NCBI GenBank assembly: GCA_030830415.1
Contig: JAURNB010000071.1
Location: forward strand, 1-18,615
Length of the DNA: 18,615 bases
Source: Acidimicrobiales bacterium
Lineage (GTDB): Bacteria > Actinomycetota > Acidimicrobiia > Acidimicrobiales > Ilumatobacteraceae
Reading direction: 5' to 3'
The stretch's first letter is position 1, and the number at the start of each line of letters is the position of its first letter. The translations under genes were made by a program, and so were the position numbers. Under the pieces are notes generated by a model. It had not been told where the DNA came from. It saw nothing but the letters and a program-made list of their open reading frames with translations, and did no database searches. Shown here piece by piece: positions 1 to 8,144 of the stretch.

Positions 1-414
1 GCAGACGACTACCACGAGCACCCTGTGAACTGCCAGCACCTTGTTGCGCGCATGCACGCACTTCTGCGCCGCGCAAACGGAGCTTTTCACCTCGAGAACG
101 CATTGCACTTCGGACATCTTGAAATTCGTCCCGATGAAGGTCGCGTGTATCGCGATGGCAAAGAAATTTCTCTCACACGCACCGAGTTTCGTTTGCTGTG
201 TGAACTCGCCACCAGCCCCAACAAAGTGTTCGCCCGCGAAACACTTCTCGACCGAGTATGGGGATACGGATACTTCGGTGATGGCCGCCTTGTAGACGTG
301 CATGTACGACGTTTGCGGACGAAAATCGAAGTACGCCCCGATAACCCCGAGTATGTGGTGACCGTGCGCGGCCTTGGCTACCGCTTTGACGGCGAAAAGG
401 TCAAACAGCACTAG
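1..414 (+). CDS. OmpR/PhoB-type response regulator, 5' truncated by the window edge
   Basis: Transcription factor of a two-component system; only the end of the receiver and the whole winged-helix DNA-binding domain are present. The frame is open from base 1 and begins ADDY, the usual end of a receiver domain, so the GTG at 25 is not the true start. The output domain is typical: TRTEFRLL, then VWGYGYFGDGRLVDVHVRRLR, then VVTVRGLGYRF near the C-terminus. This spacing and wording resemble the MtrA/RegX3 group of actinobacteria. Oddity: the conserved receiver Lys-Pro pair (usually ADDYxxKPF) reads ADDYHEHPVN, so Lys is replaced by His. No histidine kinase gene follows; glpK starts 9 bp after the stop. 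The family is certain; the regulon cannot be read from here. Confidence 0.93.
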   Translation, partial: ADDYHEHPVNCQHLVARMHALLRRANGAFHLENALHFGHLEIRPDEGRVYRDGKEISLTRTEFRLLCELATSPNKVFARETLLDRVWGYGYFGDGRLVDVHVRRLRTKIEVRPDNPEYVVTVRGLGYRFDGEKVKQH

Positions 415-423
415 TTTCTAGGC

Positions 424-1884
424 ATGGCCTACATTGTTGCAATTGACGCCGGAACAACAGGGGTACGAGCACGTGCACTTTCTCTCGATGGCGCGCCTTC
501 TCTCTCGTCATACAAAGAATTCACGCAGTACTTCCCGCAGCCCGGCTGGGTAGAACACGACGCCGAAGAAATTTGGGCCGCAGTTCTTTCTACTTTGCGC
601 GAAGTGTGTAGCCAACTGAGTGAGCCCCCTATTGCGATCGGCATTACTAACCAGCGCGAAACACTTGTGGCATGGGATCGCGCAAGTGACAAAGTGCTTG
701 CTCCTGCCATTGTTTGGCAAGATCGTCGCACTGCAGACCGTTGCCTCGAATTAGCCAACGAGCTACCAACAGTTCGCCGTATTACCGGCCTCGTTCTTGA
801 CCCCTACTTCACTGGCACCAAAGCTGAATGGCTTTTGCGTAGCGGTGCAGTAACACCCACTGCGCATCTTGCGTTAGGAACCATTGACTCATGGATCTTG
901 TGGAGGCTTTCTGGAGGCACCACATTTGCGACCGATGAATCGAATGCAAGCAGAACCATGTTGTACGACATTCAACAACATGCATGGAGCCACGAGATGT
1001 GCGCTCTGCTTTCCATTCCCATGAATGCACTTCCCGACGTACGCAACTCAAGTGGTGTTTTTGCAATCACAGACGTTGAAGGCATCCCTCGTGGCATTCC
1101 TATTTCTGGAATCGCCGGAGATCAACAAGCTGCACTTTTTGGACAAGCATGCTTTACGCCCGGCACAGCAAAGAACACCTACGGAACCGGCAGCTTCGTA
1201 CTGATGAATGTGGGCACCACATGCCCAACAGTGGTTGACGGGATGCTCAACACAGTTGCATGGCGCATCAACGACACCACCACTTACGCCGTTGAAGGCT
1301 CTATTTTCGTCACAGGCGCCGCGGTGCAATGGTTGCGCGACGGATTGCACATTATTGATAACGCAAAAGAAGTAGAAGCACTTGCCATGTCGGTACCCGA
1401 TGCTGGTGGAGTGGTGATGGTGCCGGCCCTCACTGGGCTTGGCAGCCCGTGGTGGGACCCATATGCCCGCGGAGGCATCTTTGGTATTTCACGCGGCACC
1501 ACTCGTGCACATCTGGCGCGAGCAACTTTAGAGTCGGTGGCATTTCAAACCCGCGACGTCATTGAAGCAATGACAAAAGCAACGGGCATCACCCTCACCG
1601 AGCTACGTGCCGATGGTGGAGCCACCGACAATTCCTTTCTCATGCAGTTCCAGGCCGACCAACTGCAGGTGCCGGTGGTATTACCTGTTGACCGCGAAAC
1701 CACTTCGTGTGGTGCTGCGTTCCTTGCTGGTCTTGGCATTGGCGCCTGGGCGAGCACGACAGACATTTCTGCGCAGTGGGCAAGCAACGTCACGTATTTT
1801 CCCAACAACGAAAACCTCAGCGTTGTTGATGCATCTCATGCCCAGTGGCTCAATGCGGTGCAAAGAGTACGTACTACTCAATAA
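424..1884 (+). CDS. glpK: Glycerol kinase
   Basis: FGGY-family kinase, 486 aa, close to the usual length of about 500. It phosphorylates glycerol with ATP to glycerol 3-phosphate in the cytosol. The glycerol-contacting residues known from E. coli GlpK are all present: R78-E79 in NQRET, W98 in VWQDRR, Y128 in PYFTGTK, and D233-Q234 in AGDQQA. The C-terminal ATP-side blocks GLGSPWWDPYARG, RATLESVAFQTRDV and DGGATDNSFLMQFQ are also canonical. The N-terminal phosphate loop reads DAGTTGVRAR instead of the usual DQGTTSSRA. The ATG at 424 follows the response-regulator stop by 9 bp without a convincing Shine-Dalgarno, so it is either coupled or leaderless. Its 3' end overlaps the oppositely oriented ROK kinase by 11 bp. 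Confidence 0.95.
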   Translation: MAYIVAIDAGTTGVRARALSLDGAPSLSSYKEFTQYFPQPGWVEHDAEEIWAAVLSTLREVCSQLSEPPIAIGITNQRETLVAWDRASDKVLAPAIVWQDRRTADRCLELANELPTVRRITGLVLDPYFTGTKAEWLLRSGAVTPTAHLALGTIDSWILWRLSGGTTFATDESNASRTMLYDIQQHAWSHEMCALLSIPMNALPDVRNSSGVFAITDVEGIPRGIPISGIAGDQQAALFGQACFTPGTAKNTYGTGSFVLMNVGTTCPTVVDGMLNTVAWRINDTTTYAVEGSIFVTGAAVQWLRDGLHIIDNAKEVEALAMSVPDAGGVVMVPALTGLGSPWWDPYARGGIFGISRGTTRAHLARATLESVAFQTRDVIEAMTKATGITLTELRADGGATDNSFLMQFQADQLQVPVVLPVDRETTSCGAAFLAGLGIGAWASTTDISAQWASNVTYFPNNENLSVVDASHAQWLNAVQRVRTTQ

Positions 1885-2752
1885 CTTCTTTTCCCAATAG
1901 TGCCGCCCCAATTGCACCGGCCTCATGGCCCAATTGAGCAGTCACCACAAGTGGCGGCGGGCGCAACTCCGATGGCGGCATTTGCTTGCCCAGCGCATCG
2001 GCCACAAAATGTCGCAATACCGCAGATGACCCGAGCCCACCACCCAGCACAATCACCTGTGGGTCGAGCGTATTAACCAAGTTAAAGAGACCAAGGGCCA
2101 CCCAACTCGCAAACTCCTCCAGAATGCGCTGTGCCTCTGTGTCTTCTTGCACCACACGCAACAAAATTTCTTCACCGCTCACACCGTTGGCCAAACGCCG
2201 CAGTGCCGAACCCGATGCGTATTGCTCCCAACATCCACGTCGCCCACATGGGCACACTTCCCCACCGTGCATCACAATGTGGTGTCCGCTCTCGCCAGCA
2301 AAACCGTGATGACCGCGCATCACTTTTCCATTGGCAATGAGTGCAGCACCAATTCCTGTGCCAATAGTGATGACGAGAGCATTGTCGCAATTGCGAGCAG
2401 CGCCATTTTTCCATTCAGCAACACCAGCGCATGTTGCGTCGTTATCTACAACAACAGGAATACCCAGTTGGCTCGATAGCAGTTCACGCATTGGCATCTG
2501 ACGTACTTCAGGGAGGTGTGGGGCAAGATACACCACACCATCACGCGACACTGTTCCAGGCATCCCTACCCCGAGTGACGTTGCTGCTTGCCCTACGCGC
2601 AATGCAAGGGCAACACATAAATCGGCAACTTCTTCAACAACACCAACACCCGCGGCAGTAGGAAGCGTGAGCGAATCGAGAACAGAGCCATCACTGTTGA
2701 GTGCAACTGCTAGGCACTTGGTGCCCCCAACATCTACACCAATTGCAACCAT
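1874..2752 (-). CDS. ROK-family sugar kinase, probable glucokinase
   Basis: Cytosolic ATP-dependent sugar kinase of 292 aa, most likely glucose to glucose 6-phosphate. The N-terminal phosphate loop is DVGGTK at residues 7-12. The catalytic Asp lies in DNDA at 103-106, and GTGIG follows at 131-135. The sugar-binding AGESGH is at 152-157. The ROK zinc motif CPCGRRGCWEQY at 167-178 has its three cysteines, with H157 as the probable fourth ligand. There is no N-terminal helix-turn-helix, so this is an enzyme and not a ROK repressor. It is the last gene of the minus-strand run, 30 bp after the SRPBCC gene, and it converges on glpK with overlapping 3' ends. Glucose is the usual substrate for this size class, but another hexose is possible. 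Confidence 0.9.
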   Translation of the reverse strand: MVAIGVDVGGTKCLAVALNSDGSVLDSLTLPTAAGVGVVEEVADLCVALALRVGQAATSLGVGMPGTVSRDGVVYLAPHLPEVRQMPMRELLSSQLGIPVVVDNDATCAGVAEWKNGAARNCDNALVITIGTGIGAALIANGKVMRGHHGFAGESGHHIVMHGGEVCPCGRRGCWEQYASGSALRRLANGVSGEEILLRVVQEDTEAQRILEEFASWVALGLFNLVNTLDPQVIVLGGGLGSSAVLRHFVADALGKQMPPSELRPPPLVVTAQLGHEAGAIGAALLGKEVIE

Positions 2753-2782
2753 GTTGAGAGATGAAAATGCAGTTGTGCGGCC

Positions 2783-3214
2783 TTACGACTCGCAGCGCGC
2801 TTTCAGTTCATTCAACGTATGCAAAATACGATTTTCGGCTCGGCGCTTGACGAAACCCGGAAGCGGAATGACCAAATCGATAGACAGATCGTAAGTAACA
2901 AGAGTTCCATTGTTTACTGGTTCAAACATGTAGTCGCCATCGAGGGTGCGCATGATGTCGCCATCGACGAGTTTCCACTGAATGGTAAGCGGGGCATCTC
3001 CGTAGCTATAGCCAAGCGTGTAGTGAGTGCTGCGGCCAAGTGCCGAAGCGCGAAACTCAACTCGCGAGGCTCGACCCTGCGCGTCGCGTTCAAGCACCAC
3101 GGCATCTTTCAGGTCTTTCGCCCATTCGGGGTAGCGCTCGAACTCGGTAGCAATGGCAAAGCAGTGCTCAGGTGAAGCGGCAATGACGGTGGTTTGTTTG
3201 GCGGTATCGGCCAT
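2783..3214 (-). CDS. SRPBCC / START-like domain protein (polyketide cyclase/dehydrase family)
   Basis: Single-domain protein of 143 aa with a helix-grip fold pattern. It starts with a short strand (QTTVIAASPEHCFAIATEFERYPEWAKDLK) typical of the ligand-pocket family, passes through alternating beta strands, and ends in a long C-terminal helix (PGFVKRRAENRILHTLNELK). The family binds hydrophobic ligands and no catalytic residue is diagnostic. From memory, a similar SRPBCC gene (Rv2185c) lies next to the mannosyltransferase pimB' in mycobacteria, which matches the PimB-like gene two positions upstream here. That suggests a role linked to envelope lipids, by inference only. The ATG at 3214 has GGAG only 2 bp upstream, a tight spacing. 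Confidence 0.85.
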   Translation of the reverse strand: MADTAKQTTVIAASPEHCFAIATEFERYPEWAKDLKDAVVLERDAQGRASRVEFRASALGRSTHYTLGYSYGDAPLTIQWKLVDGDIMRTLDGDYMFEPVNNGTLVTYDLSIDLVIPLPGFVKRRAENRILHTLNELKARCES

Positions 3215-3251
3215 GGCTCCATTGTTACCGATGGCGCATGCAATTGCACGT

Positions 3252-3701
3252 TTATTCGGAAGCAGACTTCAATTGTCGCGGGCCAAAAGTACCGAACTTG
3301 CCTGCCCATAGCCCATTCAACCCAATTCCGAGCATCGGAACCATCACCGCAAACGCCAAGACGCTTCCTGCTTTCCCATCGGTGGAAGGCCGTGCCAAGG
3401 CAACACCCAGACCAACAACGCACTGCACAGCAAGGCAGTACCACATTGCTAAGCGCACCTTTTTCGGAGCAACTTCACCCGCTAAGAAGAAGAGTTGAGT
3501 TACCGAAATCTCTTCTTCCCTGCTGCGTTGTACCGCAGCAAAATAGCCAAGGAGAAAAGTTGCAACGCCAATGGCAAAGAGCCCAAGGCTCACAGCGACA
3601 ATTGCCACTCGCCAAAATGAGGTAAAGAGAATTGCGCTAACGACCGCAACAACAGTAAAGACCGCAGTAGATACTCGATTACACAAAACGATTTTGTTCA
3701 T
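3252..3701 (-). CDS. Four-helix membrane protein of unknown function
   Basis: Protein of 149 aa if started at the ATG at 3701, which lies 13 bp after the glycosyltransferase stop. An upstream in-frame start at 3758 would add 19 Cys-rich residues lying inside the glycosyltransferase gene and is less likely. Hydrophobic segments run at about residues 8-28, 31-53, 83-103 and 112-134. Between helices 2 and 3 is a charged loop (QRSREEE), and the tail is basic (GPRQLKSASE). I do not recognise a named family. Its position between a PimB-like mannosyltransferase and an SRPBCC protein suggests an envelope-lipid context. Confidence 0.8.
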   Translation of the reverse strand: MNKIVLCNRVSTAVFTVVAVVSAILFTSFWRVAIVAVSLGLFAIGVATFLLGYFAAVQRSREEEISVTQLFFLAGEVAPKKVRLAMWYCLAVQCVVGLGVALARPSTDGKAGSVLAFAVMVPMLGIGLNGLWAGKFGTFGPRQLKSASE

Positions 3702-3714
3702 TACTTGTCTTTCT

Positions 3715-4839
3715 TCACAATTGCGACAGAGTATTCCATAATCGGGCGGTGAGCACATCGTAGGAAAAACTCTCGACAGCGCGCACTCGCCCTGCGCTAC
3801 CCATTTTGTGACGTAGGTCGGGACTATTGAGTAACAACGAAAAGGCTTGAGTTACTTCGTCGATGCTGGTGGGGTCTTTCACCACAATGCCCGACACACC
3901 ATCGTCAACGGCTTCGGCGGCTCCGCCACTGCTGCCCGCAACCTGCGGTACTCCGCAGGCAGCGGCTTCGAGGAACACGATGCCGAAGCCTTCTTGTTCC
4001 AGCCCGCCCCACCTGTTGCGGCACAGCATGGTGAAAATATCGGCACAACCATAGAGAAGTGGCAGATCTTCAAAAGGAGTGCGGCCCAAAAAGCGCACAG
4101 GCGCTCCTTGTTTTTTGGCAAGTTCATTCAACCGTTTTGCATCGCGCCCAGCACCCGCAATGAGCATCTCGAGTTGCGGACGATCGCGTGCGAGTCGTGC
4201 AACTGCCGAAATAGCAATATCGAACCCCTTGCGTGGAACAAGACGACTCACACCAACAATGAGCTCTGCAGTAGGTGACACACCAAAGTGCTCACGAGCC
4301 GACGCACGCTCTGCAGGGCTCAGCACACGAAAGCGCTCGGTATCGACGCCTGGCTGCACCACAGTTGTGGGAAGGTCACGGCCCGCGGCCCGCACTGCTT
4401 CATCGGCCGGATACTGCCCTGCAGCGACCACATGAATGGAATTACGTAAGACACGACCCAATATTTGATGCGTTCCAGGAATACGCCCCGGCACGGTGAC
4501 TTCGGCCCCGTGCACAACGACTGCATAGGGCAGGTCTAAGGACGGACCAACAATGCCGAGTGGTACTGCAGGGTCGAGCACCACGAAGTCGGCCCCAACA
4601 CGCTTTGCCATCTCGTTAATGCGTTTCACCATGAATGGGTGTGGCAACAGCACTGGCTCACGTGTGCGTTCAATATGGAACGGTTGTGTGGCGTCCCACT
4701 CTTTTGCGCCTTCATAAGGCGAAGTGAGAACAGCAAAAGAATCACTTGGCAACCGACGCCACCATTCCCACAACAACGACTGAATGCCGCCAATTTTTGG
4801 CGGGAAGTCGTTCGTTACTAAGAGGTGGCGCGAGGTCAT
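3715..4839 (-). CDS. GT4-family glycosyltransferase, PimB-like alpha-mannosyltransferase
   Basis: Protein of 374 aa with two Rossmann halves. The N-terminal half has the acceptor-side glycine loop NDFPPKIGGIQS at 10-21 and VVHGAE at 108-113. The C-terminal half has GVSRLVPRKG at 196-205, with the Arg and Lys that bind the nucleotide-sugar phosphates, then the E-x7-E motif EGFGIVFLE at 283-291, then ACGVPQVAGSSGG. The NDFPP..GGIQS loop and CRNRWGGLEQEGFGIVFLEA resemble PimB', the GDP-mannose-dependent transferase of phosphatidylinositol mannoside synthesis. It acts at the inner face of the membrane. It starts 6 bp after the queG stop with GAGAAG upstream of the ATG. Donor and acceptor are inferred from similarity only. 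Confidence 0.88.
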   Translation of the reverse strand: MTSRHLLVTNDFPPKIGGIQSLLWEWWRRLPSDSFAVLTSPYEGAKEWDATQPFHIERTREPVLLPHPFMVKRINEMAKRVGADFVVLDPAVPLGIVGPSLDLPYAVVVHGAEVTVPGRIPGTHQILGRVLRNSIHVVAAGQYPADEAVRAAGRDLPTTVVQPGVDTERFRVLSPAERASAREHFGVSPTAELIVGVSRLVPRKGFDIAISAVARLARDRPQLEMLIAGAGRDAKRLNELAKKQGAPVRFLGRTPFEDLPLLYGCADIFTMLCRNRWGGLEQEGFGIVFLEAAACGVPQVAGSSGGAAEAVDDGVSGIVVKDPTSIDEVTQAFSLLLNSPDLRHKMGSAGRVRAVESFSYDVLTARLWNTLSQL

Positions 4840-4845
4840 GCTTCT

Positions 4846-5973
4846 CTAGTGTTGCTCACGCACGCCTGGCAGACGGTGCAATTCGAAAGTGACGTCGGGA
4901 TCTTCGTCGTGGCTCGGGATGATGGAACTCATCCCCAATCGCGACGCTGCCCAAACCGCGTGAGCCCGCAAGATGGGGTCTGCACTGCGCACATGGGCGG
5001 CCACAACAGCTTGTGCTTTTTCATTGTGAAGCGATGCAGTGTTTCCAATGACCACCAACGCATTGCGGCGTACCCATCGCGGATCGCGACCCGCGATGTA
5101 CCAACGGCCGTACCGCTCGAGAATTTCAGCATCACTGAGGGAAAGTAGTTCGAGTACATCGACCACAATTTGGGCATCGCTGGCAACAGTTTCATGTTGC
5201 GCAAGACGCATGCTGGGCGGGCAGGCATCTTGGCATGAGTCGCAACCATACATTCGCGCGCCAATGGCTTCGCGGTATTGCAGCGCAATGATGCCGGGCT
5301 TTTGCAGTATCCATGCCAAACACTTTCCTGCATCAATCACTCCTGGTTCCACAATGGCTCCTGTTGGGCACGCATCAATGCAACGTCTACATGTTCCACA
5401 ACCATCTGACACCGTTGCAGATGGCGTGAGTTCGGCAGTGGTGACAACGCAACCCAACACAAACCAACTGCCCGCACCGCTGATGAGCAAGTTGGCATTT
5501 TTGCCAAACCACCCGAGCCCAGCAAGATACGCAACTTCACGGTCGACAATGGCATTGCTATCGGCAAACACCGCAGCTTCATGGCCATCACTGCGCAGTT
5601 GTTGCGCAACAACAGTGAGCGAATCGCGTAGTGCTGCGTAATGATCGGACCAGGCATAACGAGCAACATCGCCAAACACTGCATCGGTCATTTCAGAAAG
5701 CGCTGGCAATTGCACATCGGCAAAATAGCTGCGCGCACCCACCACGATGCTGCGCGCATGAGGAAGGGCCATCACGGGAGTGGTGGACCGAACGGGGTTG
5801 CGATATGTGAACTGCATGGTGTCGCGCAAACCACGCGCTTCACGCTCGACCAACGCTTCGCGTGCCCGCAACAACGGTTCGGCAGTGGTGAAGCCGACGC
5901 GATGCAACCCAGCAGACAGGCCTACCTCGGAGAGGTTCTGGGTGTAGCTACTTTGAGGTTCAACCGACTTCAC
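4846..5973 (-). CDS. queG: Epoxyqueuosine reductase
   Basis: Cobalamin-dependent iron-sulfur enzyme of 375 aa that reduces epoxyqueuosine to queuosine in tRNA, the last step of the pathway. The probable catalytic Asp is D138 in FADSNAIVDRE, followed by the family signature AGLGWFGKN at 151-159. Eight cysteines for two 4Fe-4S clusters are present: C192, C195, C198, C202, C218, C244, C247 and C251, the last group in CDSCQDACP. The C-terminal part has HEAT-like helices (RDPRWVRRNALVVIGNTA). The GTG start at 5973 lies inside the preceding small gene, a 14-bp overlap without a clear Shine-Dalgarno, so translational coupling is likely. No other queuosine gene is in the window. Confidence 0.94.
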   Translation of the reverse strand: MKSVEPQSSYTQNLSEVGLSAGLHRVGFTTAEPLLRAREALVEREARGLRDTMQFTYRNPVRSTTPVMALPHARSIVVGARSYFADVQLPALSEMTDAVFGDVARYAWSDHYAALRDSLTVVAQQLRSDGHEAAVFADSNAIVDREVAYLAGLGWFGKNANLLISGAGSWFVLGCVVTTAELTPSATVSDGCGTCRRCIDACPTGAIVEPGVIDAGKCLAWILQKPGIIALQYREAIGARMYGCDSCQDACPPSMRLAQHETVASDAQIVVDVLELLSLSDAEILERYGRWYIAGRDPRWVRRNALVVIGNTASLHNEKAQAVVAAHVRSADPILRAHAVWAASRLGMSSIIPSHDEDPDVTFELHRLPGVREQH

Positions 5974-6184
5974 GATGACGAAGCGTAGGCACCAAACCCG
6001 CAGAAGCGAGCAATCTCACGGCACGCTCTTCTTCAAAGCTAAACACCACCGCATCGCCTGGCTCATGATTGAGGAGATACGAGACCACGCAGTCGCTACA
6101 GGCATCGCTTTCATGCATCACACACGTGTCGCACGAGATGGTGAGTGGCGAAGAAGTAACGGGAATTGAGGTGCGTTGTTCCAT
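5960..6184 (-). CDS. Small four-cysteine protein, putative metal-binding
   Basis: Protein of 74 aa with the ATG at 6184; a GTG two codons upstream is an alternative. The frame stays open to 6370, but that extension lies inside the GHMP kinase gene and lacks family-like sequence. The body holds C18-x2-C21-x7-C29-x2-C32 (CDTCVMHESDACSDC), a pattern for one zinc ion or one iron-sulfur cluster. A conserved-looking helix and end follow: EEERAVRLLASAGLVPTLRHR. I recall similar small proteins in actinobacterial genomes but no assigned function. It starts 31 bp after the thrB-like stop and its end overlaps queG by 14 bp, so it probably is co-translated with queG. A role linked to queG or another Fe-S protein is inference. 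Confidence 0.75.
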   Translation of the reverse strand: MEQRTSIPVTSSPLTISCDTCVMHESDACSDCVVSYLLNHEPGDAVVFSFEEERAVRLLASAGLVPTLRHREVG

Positions 6185-6215
6185 ACCCACATATGAGCAA
6201 AGGGGTGTGACAGAG

Positions 6216-7025
6216 CTACAACAAGCAAGCGCCAGCAGTGTCGATATTGAGCACCTTTGCCGAACCCTGAGTAGGAAGGCTTTGGGCAATACGTGCTGCC
6301 TCGCCCGCACGGCAAAACATGGCAACACTTGGCCCCGAGCCCGACAACCAGCCACAAATGGCCCCCGCATTCAACCCTGCATCGAGTGCCGCTTTGCTTT
6401 GTGGCACTGCAGCAAAACGAATGTCTTGGTGCAACCGGTCTGCTGTGGCCACACCGAGCGCTTCAAGGTCTCCCGAGTTCAATGCACCCACCAATAGTGC
6501 GGTGTGGGAAATGTTAAATGCTGCGTCGGCAAGACTTACTTGGCTTGGCAACTTCGTTCGCGAAGCATGTGTTGAGGTCGACTCAGAAGGAACCCACACC
6601 ACCACTTCTACTGCGCAGTTGTTCATGATGTTTGCAGCAAATGTGCCATTGGTTCCCACCACTCCGCCAAGCAACGACGCTGCAACATTGTCGCCGTGAC
6701 CTTCAAGGCCTGCAGTGGCTACTAATACTTTCTGACGCCACTGCGGGGAAAGTAGTGCACTTGCATCTTGCTGCACTGTTGCAAGGAGCGCCCCTCCTAC
6801 TCGTACCGCCCCGCTATAGCCAAGGCCACGACCCATGGGAATATCGGTGCGTACAGAAATGTCTCCGGTGCCACCAAGTGCTCGAAAGGCAATAGATGCT
6901 GGGTGAAATTCATCGGCGACGACATCGCCTTTTTCCGCCTCGCGGACTGTTGCGTACAAAGACAGCGCCATGGCGATTCCATCGAACCCCGGACCCAAAT
7001 TGGCCGAACTTGCGGGAACACGCAC
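6216..7025 (-). CDS. thrB: GHMP kinase, probable homoserine kinase
   Basis: Cytosolic kinase of at least 269 aa that would phosphorylate L-homoserine in threonine synthesis. ThrB hallmarks are the N-terminal VPASSANLGPGFDG, the ATP loop PMGRGLGYSGA at 63-73, LEGHGDNVAASLLGG at 107-121, and GSGPSVAMF near 229-237. Two spots vary from the common forms: GLGYSGA for GLGSSA, and GHGDN for GHPDN. The start is unsettled. GTG at 7025 gives MRVPASS with no Shine-Dalgarno, while the frame is open upstream and an ATT at 7040 has GGAG 5 bp before it, which would add the usual leading strand residues. The gene is short against the usual 300 aa and no hom or thrC is nearby, so another GHMP substrate is possible. 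Confidence 0.8.
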   Translation of the reverse strand: MRVPASSANLGPGFDGIAMALSLYATVREAEKGDVVADEFHPASIAFRALGGTGDISVRTDIPMGRGLGYSGAVRVGGALLATVQQDASALLSPQWRQKVLVATAGLEGHGDNVAASLLGGVVGTNGTFAANIMNNCAVEVVVWVPSESTSTHASRTKLPSQVSLADAAFNISHTALLVGALNSGDLEALGVATADRLHQDIRFAAVPQSKAALDAGLNAGAICGWLSGSGPSVAMFCRAGEAARIAQSLPTQGSAKVLNIDTAGACLL

Positions 7026-7042
7026 TGCCAGCGAGGAAATAG

Positions 7043-8134
7043 TTACTCCAAACGCTCGGCAGCCGTAGTGCTTGCAGCAATAAGTTTCTGCAACACCGCA
7101 GATGCTTTACCTGTATCAATTGATTGCTCGGCCAACACGCGACCTTCACCGAGCGACGCAGCAACCCCAGCAACATGCAGTGCTGCTGCGGCGTTCAACA
7201 ACACTGTGTCGCGTGCTGCGCCTGCTTCACCGGCTAAAACCGCACGAGCAATGCGCGCATTTTCGGTTGCGTCTCCGCCAACAATTGCCGACAATGGTTG
7301 CGATAAGAGTCCGATGTCGGAGCAATCAACTTTCAATTCACTGACTTCGCCGTTACGTAATTGCATCACGAGCGCAGGGCCAGCAAGCGTGAGTTCGTCG
7401 ACGCCACCTTGTGCGGTTCCGTTGCTTCCATGCACTACCCATGCAGATGTGACTCCACGAGAAGACAATGCTTCAATCATCGGGCGCATCATCCATGGCG
7501 CAGCAACTCCCACCAACATGGAAGAGATGGGCGCAGGGTTTGCCATGGGGCCCAACAAGTTGAACGCTGTGGAAATTCCTATTTCGCGGCGCGATGGCCC
7601 TGTGTAGCGAAACGCAGGGTGAAAACGTGCGGCAAGACAAAAGCCCATACCGGCTTCATCAATACATTGCGCAACGCCGACAGGGTCGAGTTCAATCGCA
7701 ACGCCGAGTTCTTCAAGAACATCGGCTGCACCACATTTCGATGAAGCAGCGCGGTTCCCGTGCTTGCATACCGGCACGCCCGCACCAGCAACCACGAGTG
7801 AAGTGACAGTAGAAACGTTGAAAGAATGACTCTGGTCGCCACCAGTACCCACGATGTCGATGGCGCGATGTGCAAGTTCGGGCGCAAGATCTACACGCTG
7901 ACCAGCAGAACGTACCGCACGCAACATGCCTGAGAGCTCGGTTGCGGTTTCACCTTTGGCACGTAAAGCAACAATGAACGCGGTCATTTGAGAGGCTGTT
8001 GCTTGCCCATTCAAAATGTCGGTAATGGCCGCTTCGGCAATATGGGCCTCAAGGTCTTTTCCAGAAACAAGCGTTCCCAGAATGCCTGGCCACCCCCCGT
8101 ATTGAGCAATATCGAGCGAATGCGAAGAAGTCAC
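7043..8134 (-). CDS. trpD: Anthranilate phosphoribosyltransferase
   Basis: Second enzyme of tryptophan synthesis, joining anthranilate to PRPP. It is 363 aa from the GTG at 8134, close to the usual 340-350. Motifs are GTGGD at 96-100 (PRPP diphosphate), NVST at 106-109, and KHGNRAASSKCGAADVLEELG from 124, then SRREIGISTAFNLLGPMANP around the anthranilate site. The open frame reaches 8224, but the added 30 residues would lie inside whiB and do not look like TrpD. It begins 10 bp after the whiB stop and its last codons overlap the region that may encode the thrB start. No other trp gene is in the window, so trpD stands apart from the rest of the pathway. Confidence 0.94.
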   Translation of the reverse strand: MTSSHSLDIAQYGGWPGILGTLVSGKDLEAHIAEAAITDILNGQATASQMTAFIVALRAKGETATELSGMLRAVRSAGQRVDLAPELAHRAIDIVGTGGDQSHSFNVSTVTSLVVAGAGVPVCKHGNRAASSKCGAADVLEELGVAIELDPVGVAQCIDEAGMGFCLAARFHPAFRYTGPSRREIGISTAFNLLGPMANPAPISSMLVGVAAPWMMRPMIEALSSRGVTSAWVVHGSNGTAQGGVDELTLAGPALVMQLRNGEVSELKVDCSDIGLLSQPLSAIVGGDATENARIARAVLAGEAGAARDTVLLNAAAALHVAGVAASLGEGRVLAEQSIDTGKASAVLQKLIAASTTAAERLE

Positions 8135-8144
8135 TCGCTCATTC

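Noticed and set aside
3702..3758. Upstream start of the membrane protein
   Set aside because: It lies inside the glycosyltransferase gene and adds a Cys-rich stretch unlike a membrane protein N-terminus.
5960..6370. Longer version of the four-cysteine protein
   Set aside because: The extra 62 residues lie within the thrB-like gene and look like a shadow of it; the ATG at 6184 keeps the recognisable part.
6768..7607. Plus-strand open frame of 279 aa over thrB and trpD
   Set aside because: It is low-complexity (Ala/Ser/Thr/Pro-rich), has no ribosome site and lies fully antisense to two recognisable genes.
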